64,000 nt of DNA from positions 64,849,449-64,913,448 of the forward strand of contig OX457037.1 of assembly GCA_949752735.1 (NCBI GenBank), written 5' to 3'. The DNA comes from Lumbricus terrestris (taxonomy: Eukaryota > Annelida > Clitellata > Crassiclitellata > Lumbricidae). Positions 35,001-47,988 of this stretch are shown one piece after another. The notes beneath the pieces are model-generated. The model saw only the letters and a list, made by a program, of their open reading frames with translations, was not told the DNA's origin and searched no databases. Both the position numbers and the translations under genes were made by a program. The stretch's first letter is position 1. Each line of letters begins with the position of its first letter.

Positions 35001-38000
35001 AATTCGGAGTAAATTTTGGCGAGGACTATTCGGACCCAGACAATTTGGAGGAGACAATTTGGAGCGGACAATTTGGAGCGGACAGTTCGGAACAGGACAA
35101 TTCGGGTCGGACAATTCGGACCGGACAATTCAGAGCGGGCAATTAATAAAAGTCAAAATTAGTGATTGGACTCAGATTTTCATTCCCGTCTCCATCACTC
35201 AAATACATAGCCTTCATGTAGATTAACCGGATAGGCTATTGGACATGAAAGTTAATACTAATACTACATGTAAATCAACTCAGCACCCCACTGTCTATCA
35301 GTCTGCGTGAATGTCTGTTTGTTCCTATGTCTTTCGCCCATTTGTCTGTTTCTGTTCCACTAACTTTGTACTTATGTTGGAAGTTACATGTATAGGATTC
35401 TCGCGTTGACCTTTTGGATCTTTTATATTTCTGACGATATTTAAGTACAAAATGGTTCCAATTCTTATCTGTTCTCATAATATTTTATATGAGGCGACAT
35501 AATCTGTCCTCATAAATGAATTAGTGTTAATCTGGTCGCATATTGGGAGTGTTGGTTTGGAAATCTGTTATAGCCTACATGTAGGTGCGGTGTCAATCTA
35601 GCTTAAAGCAGGAGTCCTATCACTATTGCCAAATCATCTAAGACAATCAGGCGATTGATTATATTTTTTATTGAAAGTTACAAAATTAATAATGTGAAAC
35701 CAGGCTGACAGGCATAAAGAGTCACAAATTACTTAACTCAAGACGTTCTCCAAGCTAGGCCTACGTACTTAAGTCGCAGTGAATTATAAAAATGTTTTAA
35801 CTAATAATCTGAAACCTGGCTAACATGCATAAAAGAATAGGCCTAGCTATTGGTAAGAAAACTCCATTTGCTTTTAATGAGCTGCCTCTAAGTTGATAAT
35901 TTAGGACATTTAACTAATAATTTCAGTTTCTTAATTTCGGTTTTTCAATCTAGGGTCTCGAAGATCAGAGAATGTTTGTTTGGTGCATATGATTACGGTA
36001 AAGCCAGACTGCATTTTAACCGACGTAGGCCTTTGATGCTTCTGATGCTTTTATTTCACACGATTGTTGTCATTCAAGAAAAAATAGGCCTAAATAGCCT
36101 AAATAAAGGTTTGATCAAAGTTTGATCGCCGTGAGTGCCTCTTAGCAGTTATAATTTTTATAATTATGCACTCCGAATTTTCCGGGTCCGAATTGTCCGG
36201 ACACCACCCTGTAAACGTTCTGCTAATGATTTGATTTTCTGTTCAGAATGTCATAGGATGAAGAAAGAAACTGTCGCCAGAAACGTTGAGGCAAACGTGG
36301 AGCTCGAACAGTTGCGAAAAAGCGTCAGCAAATGCTCGGGCGTCGAATCGTTAAATGAGGTCAACCGATCAAAACTGCATTCAATGGAACAAACTCTAAT
36401 TAGCGAAAGATGTCAAAGCAATGAAGATCGGATTCAGTTAAAAGAGAAGATAAACATATTGAAGACCAATTTCCACAATGAAAAAGTGAAATGCATACGA
36501 TTAGACGAGGAGAAACGTGCGAACAAAACTGTTATCATGAAAATGAAAGAAAGATTGAGGAGAGCAGAATGCGATAAAGAAATCTTACTACAAAAGACGC
36601 AAGATCTAAATGCCCGTTTATCAACTTGCGAATACGAACTTCAAACGTATAAAGAAACCTTCGAGGTACGTAATAGCCAGATGGTTTTGTTTGGAACCGA
36701 AAGAGACAATTTCAGAGAAGAATGCGTGACTGGACTACAGAACAAGGAAAACGATATTAAGAAAAATGTCGAAATAGAGAGACGTGAGGAAAAAGAGGCT
36801 AACAAGACTCTTCTGGGGCTACTGAAAAAGGAGAATAGTTTAGAGAGTGCAAAAGAAGACGAATTTGATTCTGCTAAAACAGAAGAATGCACGTTGGTAA
36901 GAAATTCAATTGGGAGAGAACAATCTCCGAATTTCCTGAGCAAAAAACTGAAGTTTGAAAAACACAAGAGAAAAGAGTTAGAGGAAAGACTCAGATGGAC
37001 AACTTCACGGCTACAACTAAATCGTAAACCCGAAGGGATAAATATGACCTCCATTTCTCAAGGTGGAGATTTTTCACTCTTTTTACCTTGTGCATTGTCT
37101 TTCGGTTAAATTTCTCAATTGTTATTGTCAAGCTGGTGTTAAACTATTGTGCTGCAGACTCCCATTATTTATTGGACGATTCCCCCTATGTTGGTCATGT
37201 GATTAGTTAAGCGTCCTCTCGCCATGTTGTGGACATTTTGTCTGTTTCATTTCTTTTCTCGGAATTATATTCTGCTATCAAAATCTTTCCATATCAACTT
37301 CAATGCGACGATATATTCTCTTATCGCTCTTGGGTTTGGTTGCAGATTGTAGTATTTCTCCAGCATATGATAGTTCTCCGAAATTGATTTTCAATCCATC
37401 TAGCTCAAATCCTGAAATTTGGGACCATTGGCTTTCTCAATGAAATCAGAACAATCGACATTGAGCCGATCATTCACGGCAAATCTCTTAAATCTGAGCT
37501 TAACTCGTATTTTCTGCACTCTCACTGTTTATTAGAGTAAGAGGTGATGAAAGCTTTTTATCTCCAGGATCTTGCTCGTTAAATGTCTGAATACACATTT
37601 TGTCAGTCATTGACACCTCGGCCATTTTCATTTTTTAAGATATTTGAATTTCATTGCTTTAATATCAAAATCATAAATCTGACAGATTCTGTATTTACCA
37701 ACTTGATCGTCATCTTACTAAGTGACTTCACAGTGAGGTGCAGCTACGCTGGCACCCTGTTTCTTTTTAAAATAACAATAATCATGATTATCTGGCAATA
37801 TCAAGGATTTTCGATAATAGTAATTTGAGATGAGATTTAATAGATCAGGTTTTTGTTGCTTTTTGGTGCGTTACGTTTTTGAGTCGTCAAACAACAGTGC
37901 GTGGTCTCACTAAAAATGATATAATTATAGGCCTAGCTCTTGTTCTGTTTTAAATATGTCCATCGTGTGCAAATATGAATTATCTTTAAGCCTGTAAAAT

Positions 38001-41000
38001 TTCATTTCCAAAATTCGTACTTCGGGCCAAGATATTTGCAAAACCATGGGATGACACTTTTTATGGCCCACCGTGTATATACCATTGATTTGCCTATAAA
38101 AACTGAACCGTGCATGGTGTGGTTTATTTATAAAAAAATATTTTCGCGCCTTTTCCATCGCATAAAATTAATGCTTTCTGTATTTCAAAAGATTTAATCT
38201 ATGATACCGATGTAGGATTGCGTTTGTTTACTTCTTGTTTATTTTGCACAGAAAGTCATGCGATTAGAAGTAACTATCAGTTCATGGTGGATAACATTGA
38301 CTCGGATCGTTTAATCAATGTCTTGTATGAGAAAAATTGTATCACGAATGAAGAACGACATCACCTGAGCAATCAGCCTGGCAACTTTTATAGAAACGAT
38401 GAACTTCTACATTGGATGAGATCAGTTAGGTTCGACCAGGACAATGGCTTCAAGGTCTTGGAATGCCTTCGGGAAGCTGGGCAGAATTTCGTTGTTGACC
38501 TTTTACAAAAAGGAGGAGGTTGGCCCTAAACATTATTGTTAATCCTGCTTTTGTCTTTATTTTTATTAACATTAGTATGTTTCTGTTTTACATTTTCTTA
38601 TATCAAATATCAAGCAATCAAGTAGGTCTAATAGGAAATGAACAAGGCCTAATATATGACATTTTTAAAACTATGAGTCTGCTTCTGTGGCAATTGTATA
38701 TTGTGTTGATTTTGCCCCATGTCCATTGGAACGATGATAAATGGAAACCCCAAATTATTTCTGACTATCCCACTGCTCTTCCGCTAGCACACAGATTGGA
38801 ACATGAGTAGTAGGCAAAGTGCTGATATGAGGCCTATAATGGGTTTTACATAATCAGATCAAGGTAAATTGGACATGGTCGAGGTCAAGGACTCTAACCC
38901 TGACCATAATCCTAACCCACGTTAGCCTAACATAGCTCTATCCATAGCCTAGCCCTAACCCTAACCCTAATTACATCAACACCTTGCCCTTTGACCTTGA
39001 CCTCTGACCTATGACGTCGTTTGATGTCGATTGGCCTCATATCAGCACTTATCTAGTACTACTGGTATACATAAAAGATAGAATTCTACCGGTCGTATTT
39101 GCACAAATGCCCATACTTAGTCCATACTTACATGTAGCTCTACGGCGCTTGGTAGATATTATGTCAGTGTAAAACTTGAAGTCACCGTATATGGATGGTA
39201 TTAATGCAAGGATTATTGCAGTAACATTCTAAATTGGATGAGCATATTTGATTTAAGGGAGAGGTCGAATTAGCGTAAAAAATCATGGTAATAATGCTTT
39301 GTGACTGCAGTAATTAGTGAGGCCGGATAAATTTTTAGTACGAGTAGAAGTTGGATGCACCAATTAGGCCTATTCCAGAGATATAAATGGGCTTGTGTAT
39401 AATTATGTAAGCTATTTCTTCCTTGTGCAATGTGCATCGATGCGCTTTTCAGATAATTATTGTTATTTGTGTAACATTTGTTAATTTGAAGTTACCTAAT
39501 ATAAATATATTTTGTATTGCTACCTAACAAGGACTATCACCTGGAACATTACGTCCCAGTTGTTGCAGAGTAAGTTACGGTATAACAGGTACTGGTTTGT
39601 TAGTTGTTTCGATAGACAGAAAAAGAGGCATATTTTAAAAATTTCCTGATTTTTCTTGTACTCACTTTCAGTTCTTATAAAGTCTAAGATATCAACAAAT
39701 CTGGTGAGGCTCCGAAAGTCATTTCAGTCCAGATTATCCCCTAAATCGCCCAGCGAGAACGTCGAATCATTAAGAGAAAAGGAAGCCGTATTAGTCGAAA
39801 ACCTAAACCAGGCACCATCGCTGTCAATTTCTATAAGTCGAAGGGCGACATCAATTACGAGTAGTCTATTTTCGACATTCGAACCCGCAGACGACGACAT
39901 CATAATCGTTCCTTACTGCCATCAGGAAAACAATGGAATTGTTTTCTGGTTTTGGTGCCGGTCAAGAGATTCACAGAGAATTTTACAGAGCATGTATGTA
40001 TCAGGCATTCTAGTTGGAAAACTAAAACCGATTTTTAATGAATTTTCACAAGACAGCGACTCATCCGTGAAAGTAGTCCCCACGAGCATCACCATATTCG
40101 AGAATGATTTCACAAAGAACAAGAGTGAGTTTCGAGTATTTTTGTATTAATAATTTCATGAAATGGGTCGTTGCGGTGTACAATGAAAACTTTGCTGTGG
40201 GATATAAAGAAAGGGTGTTGAATACCAACTCTTCAAATTTTCGCCCTAACTGGGTGTGTTTTATTCAGATTGTTTAGTGAACATGGGGAAACTATTTTTA
40301 AGAAACGATGACAAAGTGATATGACTCGTTGGCATAGGCGTTGGAAGCGGAGGTCCATACGACAATAATTTATAGAGTCGTATTTGCATGCTCAATGCAT
40401 CATTTTATGTCAAAGGCTCTTAGCATTGTTTGCTGCGGATGCACCTTTAAATGGTCTGCAGTTCTGGACTGATCTCATTTTCTCTTCTCAAAACCTATGT
40501 CTTCTCTCGTGGCCTTGCGCACTGGGAGCGTCTCTGAACGGTTCACCTATAATAGTAGAGGCGCTTTATACATGTTTTTATACAATACAATACGATCTCA
40601 AAACAATTGATTCAGGTGCCGCAGAAGCTGCAATTGCTGTTCATCATAGACATTTATGATCAGTGATGAATCTTTTCGAGAAAAATAGGAATTTTTAGAC
40701 CGGAAAATACATCTAACTCACGTCAGATTTTAGGTGTCAAACGACAATAGAAAACTTCATTTTTAATATTCCTTTTATTTATGTGCAGTCTTTTTGTCAA
40801 TGTGAGAAACGTTCACCTTAAAAGATTCAAAAATTAACATTTAGCATTGTTTATTGGCCGTTCAGAATATCTGGCCATTAGACAGTATTTTTGTCAGCTG
40901 CTCTAAGTCTGGATCGGCTTTGCCTTAGTTCGTACACTCACTCAATTCAATAGCTCATAGAGAAACAATTGAAATAGAACACATTCTTTTGCTACTTACC

Positions 41001-43764
41001 AAAAACAGCAGATTTGAAAATACTTAGAGTGCCAATGGCAATGTCGATAACATCATATTTCAAAGCATAAAAGAATAATAATATATGGGGTAATAGGCCT
41101 TAGGCCCTGTTCGAATTCATTCATTCATTCAAGAATTTATATAGCGCCTCTTCAAGGGACTACTCAGAAGCGCTCCCGACTCTAGCACGACAAAAAGGGA
41201 AGTTTTGAGTTTAATTGTTTTAAATGTTTCAGTAATAACCCCAGGAAGTAGACGTAGCTCCTGTGGGAGCCCATTCCTGATAACTGGGCCGATCACTGAA
41301 ATAATCTGTTGCAGTATTAAAATGGTGCCTATGGTACAACTATTGCATCAATTGGTGTTAGGCTATTGTTTCATTTTTTAACACTAAAAATGTTATTGAG
41401 AGTTGGAAGACTAAATCTTTAAGAAATATCTCTAGATTGTATATTTGAAAAATATTTGTTTTTCTTGAACCAAAACAAGCATACTAAAATTATGGCAGTT
41501 AGCATAATGCTCTAACATAATGGTTAAGAAATGGAGACCCAGAAGGATGGACAATTCCGCTAATAGTGCCACACATTAATCATGTAAAATTTAAAAAAAA
41601 CGTAATAGCACATGACAGCACATTCAATTGCAGGAATGCAGAGATCATTAGGGAGATAATTTTTTTTTTATTATTAATATGCAATCGACAAAATAGAGTA
41701 CAATGCAGCTAAATCAACAGGAAAAACAACTCTTAACTGATAACTTAAGTAAGTACTTGCCGAATGATATTTTCAGTGAAGTAAGCTTATAATAAATTAT
41801 TATCGCAATTAATTTTCTTAAACATATTATCATTGTTGACTATCGAGCTTTGTGAAACAGGCCAAAGTACAAGGTTTCAGTTGATCCCTTGTTTCAGGGT
41901 CCTGCATTTGCAGGCTGTAATGTCAACAAGTTTTCTTTACACTTTTGTTCAATGTCTTGCAATTTATCAGGATATTTTCCTGGAGTTTTCCTATTTTTTT
42001 AGGGTTTTATATGCATTAGAAATTCTTCCTGGAATGCTCTTATAGATTTCAATGCACCGTTAGAAAGGCTCTAAACCGAATCGAATGACATAATTATTAC
42101 ACATTGAAATATCTCAAAGGATAAAAAATTGTTTTGTTTTATGGTTTTCAGGCATGTCGCGAACGTGGGATATCGTAAAAGTTCATATATTCTACAAATA
42201 TATGACTATTCCTAAAATTAAAATATAATTTTACTCCATTTTAAAAGCTCTTTCCAACGGTAGGCCTATATTGCTTGATGGTCAAATATTTTGAAAAAAC
42301 ATCATATAGCCTATTTCATGAGAAAACCTGCAATTTTCTCTAAACAATGCAATTTCTTGAAACTTTGGCCCTCTAGGGGTAGCGGAAGAGATTAATATTT
42401 TTCAAAGCCTTTTCGATAATTCTTGACCCCATACCATTAGACAACTTTTGGTTGCTATTAAATTTCGGATTTCTAATTTTCGTGTTTTTCACTCCACCCT
42501 ACTAGATCTATAACCTACATTTACATTCATACATGTAGGCTACAGTGACATAATTATCGATATTCTCCTCTACAATTATATTTATTTAAATGGTTAAATT
42601 CAGTTTAATACACATATAGACCCAGTTACAGTTTGATACACACAAAATTTGCCTATACATAAATGTGATATCTTGGCCTAACTACATAACCCAACAAATA
42701 TACATACTCGTTATATTGTTGATCTTTATTTCTATTTATAGGCCTATTTTTATTATTTTTGTTATATTGCATGGGCTTACTTTAATTTTATTATATACAT
42801 CTAAATAACGATAGGCCTTATAATTCCATGCGTAAATGACCATTTGTCGTGCCGAAATTGGACTTTATTTTGTTTACTTTCACGAAGGTTTGCCGGAGTA
42901 ATAACGAGTGTTATTTTTTGTGTAGAAGTCATCGTCTATACAACTGATCCTAAATTACTTCTGACAGTCAGAACAAAGGCAGCACGAACGACTAACGCTA
43001 AAGTCTACGCAATGGCGGTTTTAACCGATGAGGTTTTTGTTGTAAATGAAAAGAATTCGGAAGTGGAAGTTTACAACAGAACTGGTCTTCAGTTTCAGCG
43101 ATGCTTTAAGGTCGATGATTTAGAAGAACCGCGAGATATCGTATCCTGCTATAGAAACAATTGCCTGTATATAATCGACGAAAAACCTCGAGGGCAACCG
43201 ATGGAAATTTTGAGGATCGATATAAATGGAAATATCTTAAAGAAAGTCTGGAGAGGCGACGATTGGGGTCGTTTATCTGTAACCGATGAATCGAATCTCC
43301 TCCTGACGGTCAGAGATAAAGATAAAGTACTGGAAATCACTCCAGATGGACAACTGGTTCGGGAGATAGCACTTGATGTATCCAAACCTTGGCATGCGGT
43401 CAAATTGTCCAGAGATCGTTTTGTGGTTAGCTACAACTGGTCTAAGAAAGGAGGAATCTGCATAGTAGACTGCAATGGAAAGGTATTGATGTCACTTACA
43501 GATAAAGCCCTGCTCTCTCTTTCAATATTTCTTCCGATCAACGTGGCAGTCAACAAAGATGGATCGTTTTTGCTGGTCAACGAGGACGACGGTAAAATCT
43601 TTCTACTGACATCCACTTTGGAATATCAGAGAGAATTGATGTCTAAGAAACACGGATTGAGACATCCAAGAAGAATATTTGTTGATGAAGCGAATGGTCG
43701 TCTGCTTGCATGTGACAACTTAGCCAACGGTGGATGCATATTGGCGTTTGATATTTCATGTTAA
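29421..43764 (+). CDS. Unit B: CARD-CARD-linker-coiled coil-CARD-PYCHQ domain-NHL protein, 9 exons, 1164 aa
   Basis: Coding exons: 29421-29517, 32278-32553, 32847-33146, 33651-33955, 34265-34406, 36247-37062, 38252-38518, 39672-40124, 42926-43764. The sum is 3495 nt with GT-AG junctions and the same phases as unit A. Domains: 33-224 two CARD-like; 225-326 linker; 327-373 short block; 374-645 coiled coil; 646-734 third CARD-like; 735-885 PYCHQ block; 886-1164 NHL-like. Exons 1-3, 7, 8 and 9 are close to unit A. The coiled coil and linker diverge more, and the exon 6 donor is CAAG|GTGGAG, weaker than GTAGGT in A and C. Introns 1, 5, 6 and 8 are enlarged by transposons and minisatellites, so the gene spans 14.3 kb. 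Likely the same cytosolic CARD scaffold role (inference). No disabling change seen. Confidence 0.85.
29605..29868. mobile_element. hAT-like MITE in intron 1 of unit B
   Basis: Ends CATGGACGGAGTT and AACTCCGCCCATG are inverted. Flanks GTCGCGTG (29597-29604) and GTCGAGTG (29869-29876) match at 7 of 8. Interior has C- and G-runs (CCCCCCCC). Non-coding, 264 bp. Confidence 0.7.
30245..31368. mobile_element. Decayed hAT-like element in intron 1 of unit B
   Basis: CACCGGCGCTAGCACCCC at the left and CCTAGCACCGGCACTG at the right are inverted; both sides also carry GGGGGCCTC words. No clean target duplication. The interior repeats GCAGCTTAAA(A/T)TGC and ATTGAAAC(A)ATTGG phrases but has no ORF of interest. 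Confidence 0.5.
31369..31760 (+). mobile_element. LINE 3' ORF fragment in intron 1 of unit B
   Basis: Translation from about 31408 gives LACLTCKSLS, SYLQTLQTPYIPPR.LRSS, ASREWNRLPLSLRSS, the C-terminal tail seen in L2/CR1-type reverse transcriptases. It ends in an (AAT)n microsatellite and is open for 163 codons only because the repeat is open too. Not a host gene. Confidence 0.65.
31779..32093. repeat. (AAT)n microsatellites, two tracts
   Basis: 31779-31862 and 32056-32093 are AAT/TAA repeats separated by unique sequence. The Asn-, Ile- and Tyr-rich ORFs here are artefacts. Confidence 0.9.
34933..35143. repeat. GGACAATTCGGAGC minisatellite in intron 5 of unit B
   Basis: About a dozen imperfect 13-16-bp units of GGACAATT(C/T)GGA. 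Inverted units (CCGAATTTTCCGGGTCCG, CCGAATTGTCCGG) occur at 36172-36203 just before exon 6, so both may be ends of one element spanning about 34.9-36.2 kb. The Asn/Gln/Arg ORFs across it are artefacts. Confidence 0.75.
37274..38075 (-). mobile_element. Tc1/mariner-like element, copy 3, left-truncated, intron 6 of unit B
   Basis: Follows copies 1 and 2 from TTCCATATC(A/G)ACT(T/C)CAATGCG through GTGACTTC.CAGTGA to the right end GGCCCACCGTG before TA. The left arm is missing. It has the empty site for the MITE carried by copy 1. Confidence 0.65.
38811..39055. mobile_element. MITE with telomere-like core, intron 7 of unit B
   Basis: GTAGTAGGCAAAGTGCTGATAT at the left and ATATCAGCACTTATCTAGTA at the right form an imperfect ~28-bp inverted repeat containing GTGCTGATATGAGGCC. 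The core has CCCTAACCCTAACCCTAA at about 38950-38970. Non-coding. Confidence 0.65.
40125..42925. other. Intron 8 of unit B with SINE fragments
   Basis: About 40440-40600 carries TGCGCACTGGGAGCGTCTCTGA...AGGCGCTTTA, a SINE-like 3' end also seen at 45705-45765. 41118-41196 is the 3' part of the tRNA-SINE family on the minus strand (TATAGCGCCTCTTC...CAGAAGCGCTCCCGACT). The last ~95 bp before exon 9 align with unit C. Nothing else recognised. Confidence 0.55.
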
Positions 43765-43835
43765 AATAAAATAAGACCTAGCCTAATCATATAATAATAC
43801 AATGTAGATCAAAACTTGTGGTTTTTCTTTTATAG

Positions 43836-44720
43836 TGTCTAACGACCACTTGCTATAGACATCGAACCAATATTTGATTGAATGCTGTGTTCGAATGTCT
43901 TCAGTACCGTATCTTATGTCTTTCAAATATGGATATTAAAGATTCAAAATTAATTACTTCAACTTATAATTTCATGCCAAACAACTTATGACGCTTCATT
44001 ATTGTAAGATGGACAAGTATCGTGCTGGGATTCGCCGTTTCCAAGAACATAGGCCTACAATTCCTGTGTGCGGATCCAATAAAATAGAGGCCTAGACGTA
44101 GACAACGTTGCGAGCAGGCCTACTATTTACCTGGTTAAGAGATGTTAAGGAGTAGAATATAATATTATATAGAACTACAATATGATAATTATTTGGTCTA
44201 TCACTCGGGTAATATGCAAGGAATGGGTGACCCTAGGTAGCTGGGATTTCAATATTATTCTTATAGTCTCTCAAACAGTGAACTCATGATTGTACTTGGA
44301 AACTTGTATTGCGTTTGTAGGGCACAGTAACAAATAACAGCCTTCTGCAAAGCTACACCTAAGACCTGCATGCATATTAAGCAAGCAGGTATGCATATTG
44401 AACTATCACGTGAGGATACCTCCAAACTGGTTGACCTTTGGCCTTTATTTCTTGCTCCTACATTCGACTAAGTGCAGGCTTCACAATTAATTAGGGCATT
44501 ATTAGGCTATGCGGCGAAGCACTGCCACCCAAAGCTTCAACCCGGAATCTTGACTGTCACAGTCATGTGTACGTTACAGTCTATGGTGGTTGAATGTAGT
44601 CCATGTCTACGTCTAAGGGTTTGTTTGTCAGCTCAGTAAGTTTCATTCGTCAAATTCTTTTCCAAACGGCAAATGCCCACGCTTCTCTTTATCGACCCCT
44701 ACCCCTATTTCAGTTAATTA
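43836..44720. repeat. Duplicated 3' flank of unit B (partner of 388-640, 4130-4700 and 58690-59850)
   Basis: Starts with AACGACCACTTGCTATAGACAT and runs through ACGCTTCATTATTG, GATGGACAAGTATCGTGCTG, TCTATCACTCGGGTAATATG and CAAACAGTGAACTCATGATTG, to CTTTATCGACCCCTACCCC. Order and spacing match the flanks of units 0 and C, so gene and flank were copied together. Confidence 0.75.
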
Positions 44721-44739
44721 ATATAAAAAAGATAGCAAG

Positions 44740-45262
44740 CGCCCTTATAGAGTGCCAGACAATCAATGATAAACTCACTACAAAGATACGACTCATGAGG
44801 TCCCTTGTTTGGCCAGTGGCCACATAATATGTTATATGGACCATATTATGGTTGCGAGAGCTGGACTATCAAGAAGAGAGAGGAGGAAAGGATAGAGGCT
44901 TTTGAGATGAAAGGCCTAAGACAAATCTTGAGAGTGTCATGAATGGAAAGAAAAACGAACAAATGGGTGTTGGAGACAATGGGAGTGGACAGAAGTCTTC
45001 TTGATTCAATTAAAAGAAGGAAACTCACATACTTTGGCCACCTTAGGAGAAAAACTGGAGATTGTTTGGAAAAAGATATCATACAGGGAAATGTACCGGG
45101 AGCAAGAACACGAGGGAGGCCGAGGATGGGCTGGCTTGTCAACATCGGAACATGGATGGGAACAACTCTCGGGTAGACTCTGGGGGACACAAGGGACAGG
45201 AAGAGATGGAGGAAGCTCGTCCATGATCCGACCAACCCTCGGATCGAGGATGGTTGACGACA
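44740..45262 (+). pseudogene. RTE-like LINE tail fragment, degraded
   Basis: Shifting frames give TTKIRLMRSLVWPVA, IEAFEMKG, MERKTNKWVLE.(M)GV, RRKLTYFGHL, LEKDIIQGNVPGAR and RGRPRMGWL, the conserved C-terminal tail of RTE-type ORFs. There are stops after WPVAT and frame changes near 44830-44950 and 45140. Dead. Confidence 0.75.
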
Positions 45263-45271
45263 AGACAAGAC

Positions 45272-45468
45272 CATGGCTGATTTTAAGGAATTTTTAGAAC
45301 TGCACAACTGCTTCCTTTCGTTCCCATCCTCCATGGTAAATTACTTCCAATCGAAGGACAATGAACTGTTTTCAACTATTTTTAACTGCACAGAACTGCT
45401 TCTACAACTGCACAAATCCATTTAGAACTGCACATGTTGTGTGCAATTGCACGCTAAAAAATGCCCTG
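45272..45468 (-). mobile_element. 196-bp-family hAT-like MITE with perfect target duplication
   Basis: Ends CATGGCTGATTTTAAGG and AAAAAATGCCCTG. GACAAGAC at 45264-45271 and again at 45469-45476. Internal GAACTGCAC(A/...) words are the complement of those in 3019-3214. 197 bp. Confidence 0.8.
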
Positions 45469-45476
45469 GACAAGAC

Positions 45477-47824
<2,348 letters not shown>

Positions 47825-47972
47825 TGCGTGCATGTAGGTCCTAGTGGTCTAGGCCTACATGACATGAGTCAACTTCTATCTTGTCTTCTACCATTTGCGA
47901 TAATGCAAACTGAACCGAACGTTATTAAGCTTACACCTTTGCAATAAGAACTGTTTTTAACTGTGATTACAG

Positions 47973-47988
47973 AAACTGACAAGTTACT
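47973..47988 (+). other. Probable 16-nt leader of unit C after a conserved acceptor
   Basis: GTTTTTAACTGTGATTACAG then AAACTGACAAGTTACT and ATG. This is the clearest pyrimidine/acceptor context of the three. The 100 bp upstream (CTTCTACCATTTGCGATAATG) aligns with unit A upstream sequence (CTTCTACTATTTACGATAATG). Confidence 0.5.

Noticed and set aside
38940..38975. Internal telomere or chromosome end
   Set aside because: Only a few CCCTAA units lie between MITE inverted repeats, with gene exons on both sides.
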